Shown here one piece after another: positions 17,871 to 26,920 of a stretch of DNA of 49,645 nt; positions within the stretch are counted from its first letter, which is position 1, and the number at the start of each line of letters is the position of its first letter. This stretch comes from Nocardia seriolae NBRC 15557 (GTDB taxonomy: Bacteria; Actinomycetota; Actinomycetes; Mycobacteriales; Mycobacteriaceae): positions 1 through 49,645 of the forward strand of contig NZ_BJWY01000042.1 of NCBI RefSeq assembly GCF_007990715.1, written 5' to 3'. The notes under the pieces are model-generated. The model did no database searches. It had not been told where the DNA came from and saw nothing but the letters and a program-made list of their open reading frames with translations. The translations under genes and the position numbers were made by a program.

Positions 17871-18677
17871 TCAGCGAGGGTAATGATCACGATTCTCGTT
17901 GAGGCCGCGGACCTTTGCGATCGCCTGTTTCGCGTCGGGACCGCTCGCGCGCACCTCGAGCAGTTGACCGGGCAGGACACCGAGGGTGAGTACCCGGGTC
18001 AGGCTGTCGCCGGGTACCGGTCCCGCACCGGTGGTGGCATTGCGCAGCTGTACGTCGGCGTCGAAATCGCGCAGTGCGGCGACCAATTCGGCGGCGGGCC
18101 GGGCATGCAGGCCGTGCTCACCGGTCATTTCGAAGGTCTCGGTGAGCACCGAATCATCCCCGGCCGCCGCCCCTGTGGATGGCTGTGGATGATTTTCGAT
18201 CTGTGCGTCCGGCGTTTCGCCGAGCTGGGCGCGTTTGGCGGCCAGCGCACCCTCGGCCTCGCGTGCGACGGTCGCCAGATCGGCCCCGCCGCCCGCCGCG
18301 GCCAGCGCCGAGAGCAGGCCCTCCACCAGCGGTGCGGCGGAAAGCTTCACTTCGACAGGCGATTCGAGCAGATCGAGCGCGGTCTCCGCGGACAGCACCG
18401 CGCTGCCCAGATCCATCAGCACCAGGACCCCGGAACCGGAGTCGGCGGCCGCAATGGCATCGGCGACCGCGACGGCATCGGTGCCCAGTTCACTGTCGTC
18501 CGGCCCCGCCGCAGTGTCGTCCGGCCCCGCCGCAGTGTCGTCCGGCCCTGCCGCAGTGTCGTGCAGCCCCGCCGCGATCCGGACGGCCACGCCCTGGTCG
18601 GGCAGCAGCCCGGCGGCCAGGGCCACCGCCGCCTCGGCGAGCGCCCGGCTGTGCGACACCACCACCAGACCGATCAT
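17871..18677 (-). CDS. dhaM: Dihydroxyacetone kinase phosphotransfer subunit DhaM (EIIA-Man plus HPr)
   Basis: DhaM passes phosphate from the PTS to DhaL, which then phosphorylates dihydroxyacetone. The 268-aa product has an EIIA-mannose-type domain (MIGLVVVSHSRALAEAAV, active His near 9, and LVLMDLGSA) and a C-terminal HPr domain (GEHGLHARPAAELVAALRDF, His in GLHARP). A tandem DTAAGPD repeat has lengthened a loop of the EIIA domain. Its start overlaps the dhaL stop as ATGA. EI is not encoded here and must be elsewhere. It faces the HAD gene tail to tail with a 17-bp gap. Confidence 0.92.
   Translation of the reverse strand: MIGLVVVSHSRALAEAAVALAAGLLPDQGVAVRIAAGLHDTAAGPDDTAAGPDDTAAGPDDSELGTDAVAVADAIAAADSGSGVLVLMDLGSAVLSAETALDLLESPVEVKLSAAPLVEGLLSALAAAGGGADLATVAREAEGALAAKRAQLGETPDAQIENHPQPSTGAAAGDDSVLTETFEMTGEHGLHARPAAELVAALRDFDADVQLRNATTGAGPVPGDSLTRVLTLGVLPGQLLEVRASGPDAKQAIAKVRGLNENRDHYPR
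18495..18575. repeat. 21-bp tandem repeat inside dhaM
   Basis: Three near-perfect 21-bp units (18495-18515, 18516-18536, 18537-18557) and one partial unit encode repeated DTAAGPD heptads in the EIIA domain. The units differ by only one base, which suggests recent expansion. Because the unit is a multiple of three, copy-number changes keep the frame. Confidence 0.9.
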
Positions 18678-19315
18678 CGCAGCGCCTGCCGCGCGGTCCG
18701 CACCAGCAGCGCCGCGCTGGTGGCACCCGGATCCTGGTGTCCCGCACTGCGTTCCCCGAGGTAGGAGGCCCGGCCCTTGCGCGCCACCAGCGGGATGGTC
18801 GCGTCGCGTCCCGCCTCGGCGGCCACCGCCGCGGCCTCGAGCGCGTCGGCCGCCGACGCTCCCTCGGCGACCTGCTTGTCCAGCGTGTCGGCCGCGGGGC
18901 CCAGCGCGTCCACCATGGTCTTGTCCCCGGGCTCGGCCTTGCCGCGTGCGATGACGCCGTCGAGCCCGGCCCGGAAGGCGCGCGCGAAATCGGCGATCTC
19001 GGCACCTGATCCGATCGCGCCCTCTGCTCCAGAGCCAATGGCACCGGAGAACCGCAGGAAGAAGGTCCCGAACAGCGGCCCGCTCGCCCCGCCGATCGTG
19101 CGGATCAACACCATGGCGGTCTGCTTGTACACCTCGGCGGGCGACTCCGGAGTCGAATCATCCAGCGCCGCAACGGCCGCCGTCATCCCGCGCCGCATAT
19201 TCGTGCCGTGGTCGGCATCACCGATGGCGGCGTCCAGTGCGGTCAGCTCGTCGGCGTGCGCGTCGACGGCCGCCGCGAAATCCCGCACCCAGGCGGCCGC
19301 GTCCACCGCCGCCAT
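18674..19315 (-). CDS. dhaL: Dihydroxyacetone kinase ADP-binding subunit DhaL
   Basis: DhaL holds the tightly bound ADP that is re-phosphorylated by DhaM. The 213-aa product shows the metal-binding motif IGDADHGTNMRRG (three acidic/His ligands near 31-37), GGASGPLFGTFFLR and GDKTMVDALGPA. A short internal duplication (GSGAEGAIGSGAE, about 94-106) is unusual. ATG 19315 overlaps the dhaK stop by one base (TGATG) and its stop overlaps dhaM, so dhaKLM is tightly coupled. Confidence 0.94.
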   Translation of the reverse strand: MAAVDAAAWVRDFAAAVDAHADELTALDAAIGDADHGTNMRRGMTAAVAALDDSTPESPAEVYKQTAMVLIRTIGGASGPLFGTFFLRFSGAIGSGAEGAIGSGAEIADFARAFRAGLDGVIARGKAEPGDKTMVDALGPAADTLDKQVAEGASAADALEAAAVAAEAGRDATIPLVARKGRASYLGERSAGHQDPGATSAALLVRTARQALR

Positions 19316-20316
19316 CAGATGCCCCAGCGCAGGGCCGGGGTCCGCACGGGCGCGTCCCACAGGGCGGTCAGCTCCTCGTCGAGCCGGGTCAAAGTGACCG
19401 AGCAGCCCGCCATTTCGAGCGAGGTGACATACGGGCCGACCAGTGAGCGCTCGATGTGGATGCGATGCCCGCCCAGCATGCGCGCGATCTCGTCGAACAT
19501 CAGATACAGCTCGATGAGCGGCGTGCCGCCCAGGCCGTTGACGAAGCACAGCACCCGATCCCCCTGCGCGAAGGGCAGATCCGCGAGGATCGGATCCAGC
19601 AGCAGGCGCGCCACGTCCCGCCCCGGGGCCAGCGGGACCCGCTGCCGCCCGGGCTCGCCGTGAATGCCGATGCCGATCTCCATCTCGTCCTCGCCCAGCT
19701 CGAAGGTCGGGTGCCCGACCGCGGGCACCGTGCACGAGGTGAGCGCCATGCCCATGCTGCGCGAATTCGCGTTCACCGCCTCGGCGACGCGCGCCACCTC
19801 GGCCAGCGGGCGGCCCTGCTCGGCGGCCGCGCCCGCCATCTTCTCCAGGATCAGCGTCGCGCCCACCCCGCGCCGCCCGGCGGTGTAGAGGCTGTCCTGC
19901 ACGGCCACATCGTCGTTCACCACCACCGCGCGTATCTCGGTGCCGGACTCGGCGGCGGCCAGTTCGGCGGCCATCTCGAAGTTCATGACGTCGCCGGTGT
20001 AGTTCTTCACGATGTGCAGCACGCCCGCCCCGCCGTCCACCGCCGCGGTGGCGGCCTGGATCTGATCGGGCACCGGCGAGGTGAAGATCTCGCCGGGGCA
20101 GGCGGCGTCGAGCATGCCGAGCCCGACGAACCCGCCGTGCAGCGGTTCGTGCCCGGAGCCGCCGCCCGACACCAGGCCCACCTTGCCGGGCCGCGGCGCG
20201 TCGCCGCGCACCACGATGCGCTGCTTCACATCCACCCGCAGCTCCGGATGCGCCGCGGCCAGGCCCGCCAGCGCGGCGTCCACCACCTCGGCCGGATCAT
20301 TGATCAGCTTCTTCAC
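19315..20316 (-). CDS. dhaK: Dihydroxyacetone kinase substrate-binding subunit DhaK
   Basis: DhaK binds dihydroxyacetone covalently through a His and receives phosphate from DhaL-ATP. The 333-aa product has [36 protein letters not shown] and the substrate His in [14 protein letters not shown] 20316 is preceded by gagggga. The upstream in-frame extension to 20493 lies over the neighbouring gene and is rejected. First gene of dhaKLM; the unrecognised 243-aa gene ends 20 bp upstream and may belong to the same transcript. Confidence 0.94.
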   Translation of the reverse strand: MKKLINDPAEVVDAALAGLAAAHPELRVDVKQRIVVRGDAPRPGKVGLVSGGGSGHEPLHGGFVGLGMLDAACPGEIFTSPVPDQIQAATAAVDGGAGVLHIVKNYTGDVMNFEMAAELAAAESGTEIRAVVVNDDVAVQDSLYTAGRRGVGATLILEKMAGAAAEQGRPLAEVARVAEAVNANSRSMGMALTSCTVPAVGHPTFELGEDEMEIGIGIHGEPGRQRVPLAPGRDVARLLLDPILADLPFAQGDRVLCFVNGLGGTPLIELYLMFDEIARMLGGHRIHIERSLVGPYVTSLEMAGCSVTLTRLDEELTALWDAPVRTPALRWGI

Positions 20317-20336
20317 CGAATTCTCCCCTCGGAAGG

Positions 20337-21068
20337 CTATTCTGCGGACTCCTCCAGGGTGCGGGTCAATTCGATATCGGTCACCAACTGCACCATCAGG
20401 TCCCGTAATTCGCTGTCGGGCAGATGCTCGGCGGCGAACTCGAACGGCTCGGACACATCCAGCCCGCCCCGGGTGGCGGCCAGGATCACCCACGGAATCC
20501 CGACGTCGGCGACGCCGAGGCGCTCGCGGATCAGGTCGGTGGTGTCGTCCACGAGTCCGGCGCGGATCGCCACCGCCGCGGTCATCTGCTCGTCGAGTTC
20601 GGCCCGGCGGCGCTTCAGCAGGCCCGGATCGGCGGCGGCCTCCTGCGCGGGCGTGGTGCGCACCGACCCGTCGTCGAAGACCTGGAACCCCTCGTTCACG
20701 CAGGTGGTGCCCAATTTCACTTCGGCCTCGGCCAGTTCGGGCAGGGTGCGCAGGCAGTCCAGCACCGCGTCCAGCGCGGCCACCAGGCGGTCGCGAATAT
20801 CGCGGCGGCGCACCAGTTCCCGATCGGCGTCCTCGCGTTCGGAGAGCACCTGTTCCACCGCGCGGCCGATCTGGAAGGCCATGGCGGTGGATTCCGGGGC
20901 CCAGCCGCCGCGCAGGACGAACTCGCCGTCCTTGGGGGTAATGGTGTCCAGGAACGCGTTCACCGCATCGAGCAGGTCCCGCAGCTGATCGCGGGACACG
21001 GCCGGATGCCGGAAGGCGCGCAGATACTGTTCGTGCGCTTCCACGGGATCGACCTCACCGTCGCTCAC
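20337..21068 (-). CDS. Unrecognised 243-aa soluble protein upstream of dhaK
   Basis: I do not recognise the family. The protein is acidic and mostly helical, without membrane segments or signal peptide. Notable stretches are [20 protein letters not shown] near 46, a helical middle rich in Arg/Glu, and [23 protein letters not shown] near 190. A GTG start at 21068 gives a product without obvious oddities. It precedes dhaK by 20 bp on the same strand and is divergent from the double-TerD gene (110 bp between starts), so it could belong to either the Dha or the Ter function. Confidence 0.75.
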   Translation of the reverse strand: MSDGEVDPVEAHEQYLRAFRHPAVSRDQLRDLLDAVNAFLDTITPKDGEFVLRGGWAPESTAMAFQIGRAVEQVLSEREDADRELVRRRDIRDRLVAALDAVLDCLRTLPELAEAEVKLGTTCVNEGFQVFDDGSVRTTPAQEAAADPGLLKRRRAELDEQMTAAVAIRAGLVDDTTDLIRERLGVADVGIPWVILAATRGGLDVSEPFEFAAEHLPDSELRDLMVQLVTDIELTRTLEESAE

Positions 21069-21178
21069 CCCGCCGATACTGCCACGCCCGCGCGCGTCGG
21101 CGGTTCACCACGGCCGCCGCCCGTGTCGCCCGGTTCCGTAGAGTGGCAGCGACAGCACCGACAAGCGAAGGGTCGATC

Positions 21179-22579
21179 TTGTCCACAGTTTTGGTGAAGG
21201 GCCAGAACGGTCCCTTGAATGTCCACGATCCGGTGATCAGCGTGCAGGTGGCCGCGCCCGCGGACCTGTCCGCGCTGCTGGTCACCGCCTCCGGCAAGGT
21301 TCGTTCCGACGCCGATTTCGTCTTCTTCAACCAGCCCAACGGCCCCGGCGTGACGCTGCGGCCGGGCCCGACCGGACAGCCCGTGCTGGCCGTGGCGCTG
21401 AGCGCGATTCCCGCGGAGATCGAACAGCTGCGGGCCGTCATCACCCTCGAGGACACCGCCTCCAGCTTCGGGCAGCTGCCCGCGCCGGTCGCCCAGGTCG
21501 GCGATGCCGCCGGAAACGTGTTGTACGAGTACCGGATCGAGGGGCTCAGCAGCGAATCCATCGTCATCGCACTGGAGTTGTACCGCCGCCAGGGCGAATG
21601 GAAGGTCCGCGCCGTCGGCCAGGGCTATGCGGGCGGTTTCGCCGCACTGGTCACCGACCACGGCGTCACCGTCGACGATGCCCCGCAGACAGCGCCCGCC
21701 CCCGTGCCGCAGTCCTCCCCGGGGCCGCCGCCAATGCCCCCCGGATACCAGGCCCCCGCGCCCACCGGCGATTTCGCCCCGGCCGGCGGTTATCCGCCGC
21801 CGGTGGACCAATTCGCCTCCGGCACCGGCTATCCGCCGCCCGCCCAGTACCCGCCGCCCGCCGAGTACGCGCCCACCGGCGGGTATCTGCCTCCGGCACA
21901 GTCGTATCCGCCGCCGCCCGCTGGTCAGCCCGCCGGGTATCCGCCGCCGCCCGGCTACGGGGCCGCGCCGGTCGAGGAGGTCCGGGACCTGCCCGCCAAT
22001 CACGCGGTCAGCCTGGTCAAGGGCCAGCGCATCAACCTGCGCAAGGAGGGCGGCGCGGCGCTGAGCTACGTGAAGATGGGCCTGGGCTGGGATCCGGTCA
22101 AGCGCGGCGGCATCTTCGGCAACAAGGCCGTGGACGTGGATCTGGACGCCTCGGTGGTCCTGTTCTCCGGCACCAACCCGGTCGACGTCGTCTACTACGG
22201 CAGCCTGACGTCCAAGGACGGCTCCAGCCGGCACCAGGGCGACAACCTGACCGGCGAGGGTGAGGGCGACGACGAGGAGATCTCGGTCGACCTGTCCCGC
22301 GTCAACGAGCGGGTCACCACGCTGATCTTCATCGTGACCTCCTACAAGGGCCACAGCTTCGAGCAGGTCGCCAACGCCTACTGCCGCCTGGTCGACAGTG
22401 CGACCAATGCCGAGCTGGCGCGCTATACCCTCGCGGGCGGCATGCCGTTCACCGGCGTCGTCATGGCGAAGATGTATCGCCCTGCGCCCGGCGCGGATTG
22501 GAAGCTGGAGGCCCTCGGCGAGGGCCTCCAGGCCAAGCACCCGGGCGAGGCGGTGCCGCAGCTCGCCCGGTTCGTCTAG
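21179..22579 (+). CDS. Double TerD-domain protein with Pro/Tyr-rich linker
   Basis: The 466-aa protein has two TerD folds. The N-terminal one (about 1-165) starts with STVLVKGQNGPLNV and ends VGQGYAGGFAALVTDHGV but lacks the acidic calcium loop. The C-terminal one (about 270-466) keeps LDASVVLF and DNLTGEGEGDDE. The linker (about 175-265) is made of GYPPP/YPPP units and should be disordered. TTG 21179 is the best start, since it gives the expected TerD N-terminus after aaggg; the GTG at 21143 adds unrelated residues. Its stop shares the palindrome CTAG with the convergent GT87 gene. Regulatory loss of calcium binding in one half is an inference. Confidence 0.88.
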   Translation: MSTVLVKGQNGPLNVHDPVISVQVAAPADLSALLVTASGKVRSDADFVFFNQPNGPGVTLRPGPTGQPVLAVALSAIPAEIEQLRAVITLEDTASSFGQLPAPVAQVGDAAGNVLYEYRIEGLSSESIVIALELYRRQGEWKVRAVGQGYAGGFAALVTDHGVTVDDAPQTAPAPVPQSSPGPPPMPPGYQAPAPTGDFAPAGGYPPPVDQFASGTGYPPPAQYPPPAEYAPTGGYLPPAQSYPPPPAGQPAGYPPPPGYGAAPVEEVRDLPANHAVSLVKGQRINLRKEGGAALSYVKMGLGWDPVKRGGIFGNKAVDVDLDASVVLFSGTNPVDVVYYGSLTSKDGSSRHQGDNLTGEGEGDDEEISVDLSRVNERVTTLIFIVTSYKGHSFEQVANAYCRLVDSATNAELARYTLAGGMPFTGVVMAKMYRPAPGADWKLEALGEGLQAKHPGEAVPQLARFV

Positions 22580-24294
22580 GGAACCGGGACCGGCTGCCGC
22601 GGGCGCAGGAGCGGCGGCAGCCAGGGGTCCTGGGGGTCCGGGGCGCGGTTGAGAATGCCGCCCCCCGGATCGTCGATCCCGTCCCGCCGCACCGGGTCCT
22701 CGCCGGGTCGGTAGATCTGCCGGATCACCAAGACGCACAACGCGATCACCGCCAGGTCGCGCAGCGCCACGGCCCCGGTGAACCACTGCTCGGGCAGGCC
22801 CTTGTGGTCGACGCCCAGGTAGTAGAACATGCGCGGCACCCACACCAGTGCGTCGATCGTCATCCACGCCAGCAGGATTCGGCGCTGCGGCAGCGCCAGC
22901 ACCGCCAGCGGCACCAGCCAGATCGAATACTGCGGGCTCCACACCTTATTGGTGAGCAGGAACGCCGCCACCACCAGGAACACCAGCTGCGCCAGCCGCG
23001 GCCGCCGCGCCGCGGTCAACCCGATCCAGCCGATGCCCGCGCACGCCAGGACGAACAGCAGCAGCGACACCGTGTTCAGCAGCGTGGGCGTCTGCTGCGG
23101 TCCCAGCACCCCGTCCAGGCCGGTCCAGCCGGTGAACGAGGTGATCACGTTGTAGATCGAATCCGGGTCCGCGTGCCGTTCGGTATTGAGCCGGAAGAAC
23201 TCCCGCCACCCGGCCGGGTACAGCGCCGCGATGGGCGCGTTCACCGCCAGCCAGGTGACCGCCGCCGCCGCCACCGCCGCGCCCGCCGCGCGCAGCGGCC
23301 GGATGCCGCCCCACGCCGACTCGTCCTCGTCGAACCGTTCGGCGCGCAGGCACAGAATCAGGATCGGCCCCAGCAGCAGCAGCGGATACAGCTTCGCCGC
23401 GCCGCCCAGGCCCAGCAGCACGCCCGCGATCACCGGCCGCCGCCGCGCCCAGGCCAGCAGCCCGCCCGCGGCGAAAGCCGTTGCCAGCGCGTCGAAATTG
23501 GTGAACGCGTGCACCAGCACCAAGGGGGACAGCGCCATCAGCGCGGCATCCCAGACCCGGCGTCCGGCCAGGAGCGCGCTGGCCCAGATGGTCACCAGCC
23601 AGGCCATCGACAGCCCGACGGCCACCACATCGAAATAGATGACCACCTCGAGCGCGGTGTGCCCGGGCAGCCCGGACATCTTCCCCGCCTTGGCGATTCC
23701 CATGGAGGCGTACTGGTACAGCCCCGACAGCACCGGATACTCCATGTACCGGGCCTGCGGTCGGCCGTCGTTGAATTCCACCCACTGCTTCTTGTACGGG
23801 AACGCGCCCTCGTTGAGATGCTCGGCCCCGTACAGCGGCACCGTGTCCGAATAGCACATGGCGATGTACTGGCGGCCGTTGTTCCAGTCCAGCCCCATCA
23901 CGCCGTCGGCGTCGGGCCGCTGCTGGATGCAGCCGGCCTTGCCGAACCAGCTGAACGCCAGGATCAGCACCGCGAACGCCATCATGACGCGCATGGGCGT
24001 CCAGAAGCGGACCCGGCCGATGACCGCGTGGTCGCCCACCGGTCCGCCGATCAGATCGCAGAGCTGCGCGGTCAGCGTGTCGGTGCGGCTGGGCTTGTCC
24101 CGATCGTCGACCGATCGCAGATCCGCGGCCAGCGGCTCCGGCGATTCGTAGATCACCGGTACCTCACTTGCGCGAGCATCGTCGACATTCCGCTGCGCGC
24201 GAGCATCTTTCACCGCTGCCTCCCCCGGCTTCAGCGCGTCATCGGCCGGCGCGCCCGAGGCGGCCGGCCGATGCACCAGTTCCTGCTCGATCAC
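22576..24294 (-). CDS. GT87-type membrane glycosyltransferase, orthologue-like to the gene next to mycobacterial ponA1
   Basis: The 572-aa protein has a cytoplasmic N-terminus of about 95 residues, then some ten or more membrane spans. Family-like stretches are ARYMEYPVLSGLYQYASMG, FTNFDALATAF, GLGGAAKLYPLLLLGP and NKVWSPQYSIWLVPLAVLAL. GT87 enzymes use polyprenyl-phosphomannose to mannosylate envelope glycans, but the acceptor here is unknown. The GTG start lies 9 bp after the ponA1 stop, so it is probably co-transcribed with ponA1, as in mycobacteria. It resembles the gene at 5910-7343, most clearly in the SPQY motif. Confidence 0.85.
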   Translation of the reverse strand: MIEQELVHRPAASGAPADDALKPGEAAVKDARAQRNVDDARASEVPVIYESPEPLAADLRSVDDRDKPSRTDTLTAQLCDLIGGPVGDHAVIGRVRFWTPMRVMMAFAVLILAFSWFGKAGCIQQRPDADGVMGLDWNNGRQYIAMCYSDTVPLYGAEHLNEGAFPYKKQWVEFNDGRPQARYMEYPVLSGLYQYASMGIAKAGKMSGLPGHTALEVVIYFDVVAVGLSMAWLVTIWASALLAGRRVWDAALMALSPLVLVHAFTNFDALATAFAAGGLLAWARRRPVIAGVLLGLGGAAKLYPLLLLGPILILCLRAERFDEDESAWGGIRPLRAAGAAVAAAAVTWLAVNAPIAALYPAGWREFFRLNTERHADPDSIYNVITSFTGWTGLDGVLGPQQTPTLLNTVSLLLFVLACAGIGWIGLTAARRPRLAQLVFLVVAAFLLTNKVWSPQYSIWLVPLAVLALPQRRILLAWMTIDALVWVPRMFYYLGVDHKGLPEQWFTGAVALRDLAVIALCVLVIRQIYRPGEDPVRRDGIDDPGGGILNRAPDPQDPWLPPLLRPRQPVPVP

Positions 24295-24303
24295 GGCAGC
24301 AGG

Positions 24304-26892
24304 CTACCGAGTCGACCGTGGCCCGTTGCCGTTGCCGTTCCCATTTCCGTTCCCGCCATTGGGTGATGTCGTCGGCGTGGAGCCGTCGGCGGGCGCCACC
24401 GGCTGCCCGGACATCGGCCCCTCCTGCGGATTCTGTTGCTGCGGCTGCGGAGTCGACTGCCGCTGATTGTTCGGATTCGGTGCCAGGCCCGGCACCGGAA
24501 TCGTGATGCCCGGCAGGATCTCGACCTGGCTCTGGGTGAGCACCGGCATCTGCGGCGCCTGCTCGGTGGTCGACGGCGGCGTGTACGGCGCGCTCCACGA
24601 CGGCACACCGGCCTGGCCGCCGATGGTGCCCGGCTTCGGGAAGTTCTCGTTGGGCGTGCCCTTGAGGGCGCCGTCCATGGTGGCCTTCCAGATGTCGGCG
24701 GGCAGGCCCGAACCGTAGATCATGCCGCCGTTGGCGTTTCGCAGCTTCTCGCCGTTGTCGGTGCCCACCCAGACCGCGGTGGACAGCGACGGCGTGTAGC
24801 CGACCATCCAGGAGTCGCGGTTCTCGCCGGTGTCGCCGAGCTGGTTGGTGCCGGTCTTGGTGGCCGAGAGCCGGCCGCCGGAGAGCTGGTGGTTGCGCGA
24901 CCACTGGGCGATGGGCTTCATCGCGTCGGTCACGTTGTCCGCCACCGCCGCCGAGACCCGCTGCTCGCCCGCGGGGTCACCGCGGTCCAGCAGCACGGTG
25001 CCGTCGGAGGCGACGACCTTCTGCACGAAGTGCGGCGCGCGGTACATGCCCGAGGCGGCCAGCGTGGCGTACGCGGAGGCCATGTCCAGCGGGCGCACCT
25101 GGTACTGACCCAGCACGATGCCGTTGTTGGGGCCGCTGCCGTCCGGCTCGGTGAGCGACTTGCCCACGCCCGGAATGGTCTGCGGGATACCCAGCTTGTG
25201 CGCCATGTCGGCGATCTTCTGCGGGCCGTTGCCCTGCATGTCCAGCTCCATGCGGTAGAAGCTGGTGTTCAGCGACCGCTTGAGCGCCTCGGCGATGGTG
25301 CACATGCCGCACTGCTCGCCCTCGACGTTGGTGATCTTGATGCCGTTCACGGTGACCGGCGAGGAGTCGTACAGCGTCGAGAGCGGCTTGCCCAGTTCCA
25401 GGTTCTCGGCCAGGCCGAACACCTTGAACGAGGAGCCCGGCGGCAGACCCTGATTGGCGTAGTCGAGGCCCTGGCCGTCGGAGCCGCCGTAGTAGGCGCG
25501 CACCGAGCCGGTCTTCGGATCCACCGACACCACGGCCGTGCGCAGCTTCTCGGGCTCGCCGTCCATCACCTTGTTGACCGCGTCCACCGCCGCCTGCTGC
25601 GCCTTGGGATCGATGGTCGTGGTGATCTGCAGACCCTCGGTGTTCAGGTCGTGCTCGGTGATGCCCGCGGCCTCGAGCTCCTTGAGCACCTGGGTCTTGA
25701 TCAGGCCCTCGGGACCGGCGTCGAGCGTCTTGTCCTTCTGCGCCTGCGCGGCCGGAATCACCGCGGGGTACTGCATGTTCTGGCGATCGGCCGCGGACAG
25801 GTTGCCGCCGTCGACCATGCCGTCGAGCACGTACTTCCAGCGGGTCTGCGCGCCGTCGGGGTTCTTCTCCGGATCCAGGTTCGACGGCTGCTGAATGGTC
25901 GCGGCCAGCACCGCGCCCTCGGCCACCGTCAGCTCCGACACCGGCTTGTTGAAGTAGGCCTTGGCAGCCGCGTCGATACCGTAGGCGCCGCGGCCGAAGT
26001 AGATGGTGTTCAGGTACGCGGCCAGGATCTGATCCTTGGACCACTGCTTGGCCATCTTGGCCGAGATCACCAGCTCGCGCAGCTTACGGGTCAGCGAGTG
26101 CTCGTTGCCGACCATCGCGTTCTTCACGTACTGCTGGGTGATCGTGGAACCACCACCGGCGGTCGAGTCGCCGGTCACCTGTCCCCAGATCGCGCGGCCG
26201 AAGCCCTGGATGGAGAAGCCCGGGTTGGTGTAGAACGAGCGGTCCTCCGCGGCTATCACGGCATTGCGCACGTGCGGCGGAATCTGATCGATCGTTACGT
26301 CGGTCCGGTTGCCCTCGGGCGGAATGACTTTCGCCAGCACCGAGCTGCCGTCGTTCATGAAGATGGTGGCCACCTGGTTGTTCTTCATGTCACCGGGCTG
26401 CGGCACGTTCACCGTCGAGTAGGCGTACAGGAAGATCGAACTCATGCCGCCGAAGACCAGCGCGATGGCCAGGTAGGCGACGCGCCGGACTATCCGCCAC
26501 GCCGAACTCTTCTTCTTCTGCGGCGTGCCGCGGCCGCCCTGGCCGTTGCCGCCGGAACCATTGCCGCCCGGCCGCCGCGGCGGCGGACCCGCCGGAACGT
26601 CGTTCTGCGGCCGCCGGGTCGCGGGCTGCGCGCCCGACGGTGGGCGATTGCGGTCCTCGGCGGGCCGGGGCCGGGTGCCCGCGCCGCCCTCGCGCACGGC
26701 GCGATCGGAGACCCGCTGGGTGCGGTCGGAGGTGGCCGCCCGGGAGATGTGATTCGGAACCGCCTGGCGCGCGCCGGTATTCACCTTCGCGTCGGGATCG
26801 GCGGGATTGGGTAGCTTGCGCGTCGCATCCGGATTGCCCGGTCTGGGCGGCGGCCCCGGACGTCGAGGGGGCTGACCGCCCTGCGGCGGCAT
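24304..26892 (-). CDS. ponA1: Class A penicillin-binding protein (PonA1-type), N-terminus in another frame
   Basis: This bifunctional peptidoglycan synthase has 862 aa in this frame. A Pro/Gly/Arg-rich cytoplasmic tail precedes one membrane anchor (VAYLAIALVFGGMSSIFLYA, about 140-160). The GT51 transglycosylase shows AAEDRSFYTNPGF and GGSTITQQYVKNA. The transpeptidase shows SSFK (SxxK), SLN and KTGT. The C-terminus is Pro/Gln-rich and ends in an Asn-Gly run. ATG 26892 has no ribosome site, and the true N-terminus is probably in another frame up to GTG 27122 (see next entry). It precedes the GT87 gene on one transcript. PonA1 supports polar growth in mycobacteria. Confidence 0.93.
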   Translation of the reverse strand: MPPQGGQPPRRPGPPPRPGNPDATRKLPNPADPDAKVNTGARQAVPNHISRAATSDRTQRVSDRAVREGGAGTRPRPAEDRNRPPSGAQPATRRPQNDVPAGPPPRRPGGNGSGGNGQGGRGTPQKKKSSAWRIVRRVAYLAIALVFGGMSSIFLYAYSTVNVPQPGDMKNNQVATIFMNDGSSVLAKVIPPEGNRTDVTIDQIPPHVRNAVIAAEDRSFYTNPGFSIQGFGRAIWGQVTGDSTAGGGSTITQQYVKNAMVGNEHSLTRKLRELVISAKMAKQWSKDQILAAYLNTIYFGRGAYGIDAAAKAYFNKPVSELTVAEGAVLAATIQQPSNLDPEKNPDGAQTRWKYVLDGMVDGGNLSAADRQNMQYPAVIPAAQAQKDKTLDAGPEGLIKTQVLKELEAAGITEHDLNTEGLQITTTIDPKAQQAAVDAVNKVMDGEPEKLRTAVVSVDPKTGSVRAYYGGSDGQGLDYANQGLPPGSSFKVFGLAENLELGKPLSTLYDSSPVTVNGIKITNVEGEQCGMCTIAEALKRSLNTSFYRMELDMQGNGPQKIADMAHKLGIPQTIPGVGKSLTEPDGSGPNNGIVLGQYQVRPLDMASAYATLAASGMYRAPHFVQKVVASDGTVLLDRGDPAGEQRVSAAVADNVTDAMKPIAQWSRNHQLSGGRLSATKTGTNQLGDTGENRDSWMVGYTPSLSTAVWVGTDNGEKLRNANGGMIYGSGLPADIWKATMDGALKGTPNENFPKPGTIGGQAGVPSWSAPYTPPSTTEQAPQMPVLTQSQVEILPGITIPVPGLAPNPNNQRQSTPQPQQQNPQEGPMSGQPVAPADGSTPTTSPNGGNGNGNGNGNGPRSTR

Positions 26893-26920
26893 CGGCCCGC
26901 GCGGCGGCTGACGTTGGGCC

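Noticed and set aside
18495..18575. Possible CRISPR-like array
   Set aside because: Units are contiguous without spacers and in frame inside dhaM, so this is a coding minisatellite.
18674..19735. Longer DhaL frame starting at 19735
   Set aside because: The extra part lies over dhaK and is not DhaL-like; ATG 19315 gives the family length and a one-base overlap with dhaK.
24436..26814. Open frame of about 790 codons on the plus strand
   Set aside because: Antisense shadow of ponA1, which has all catalytic motifs.
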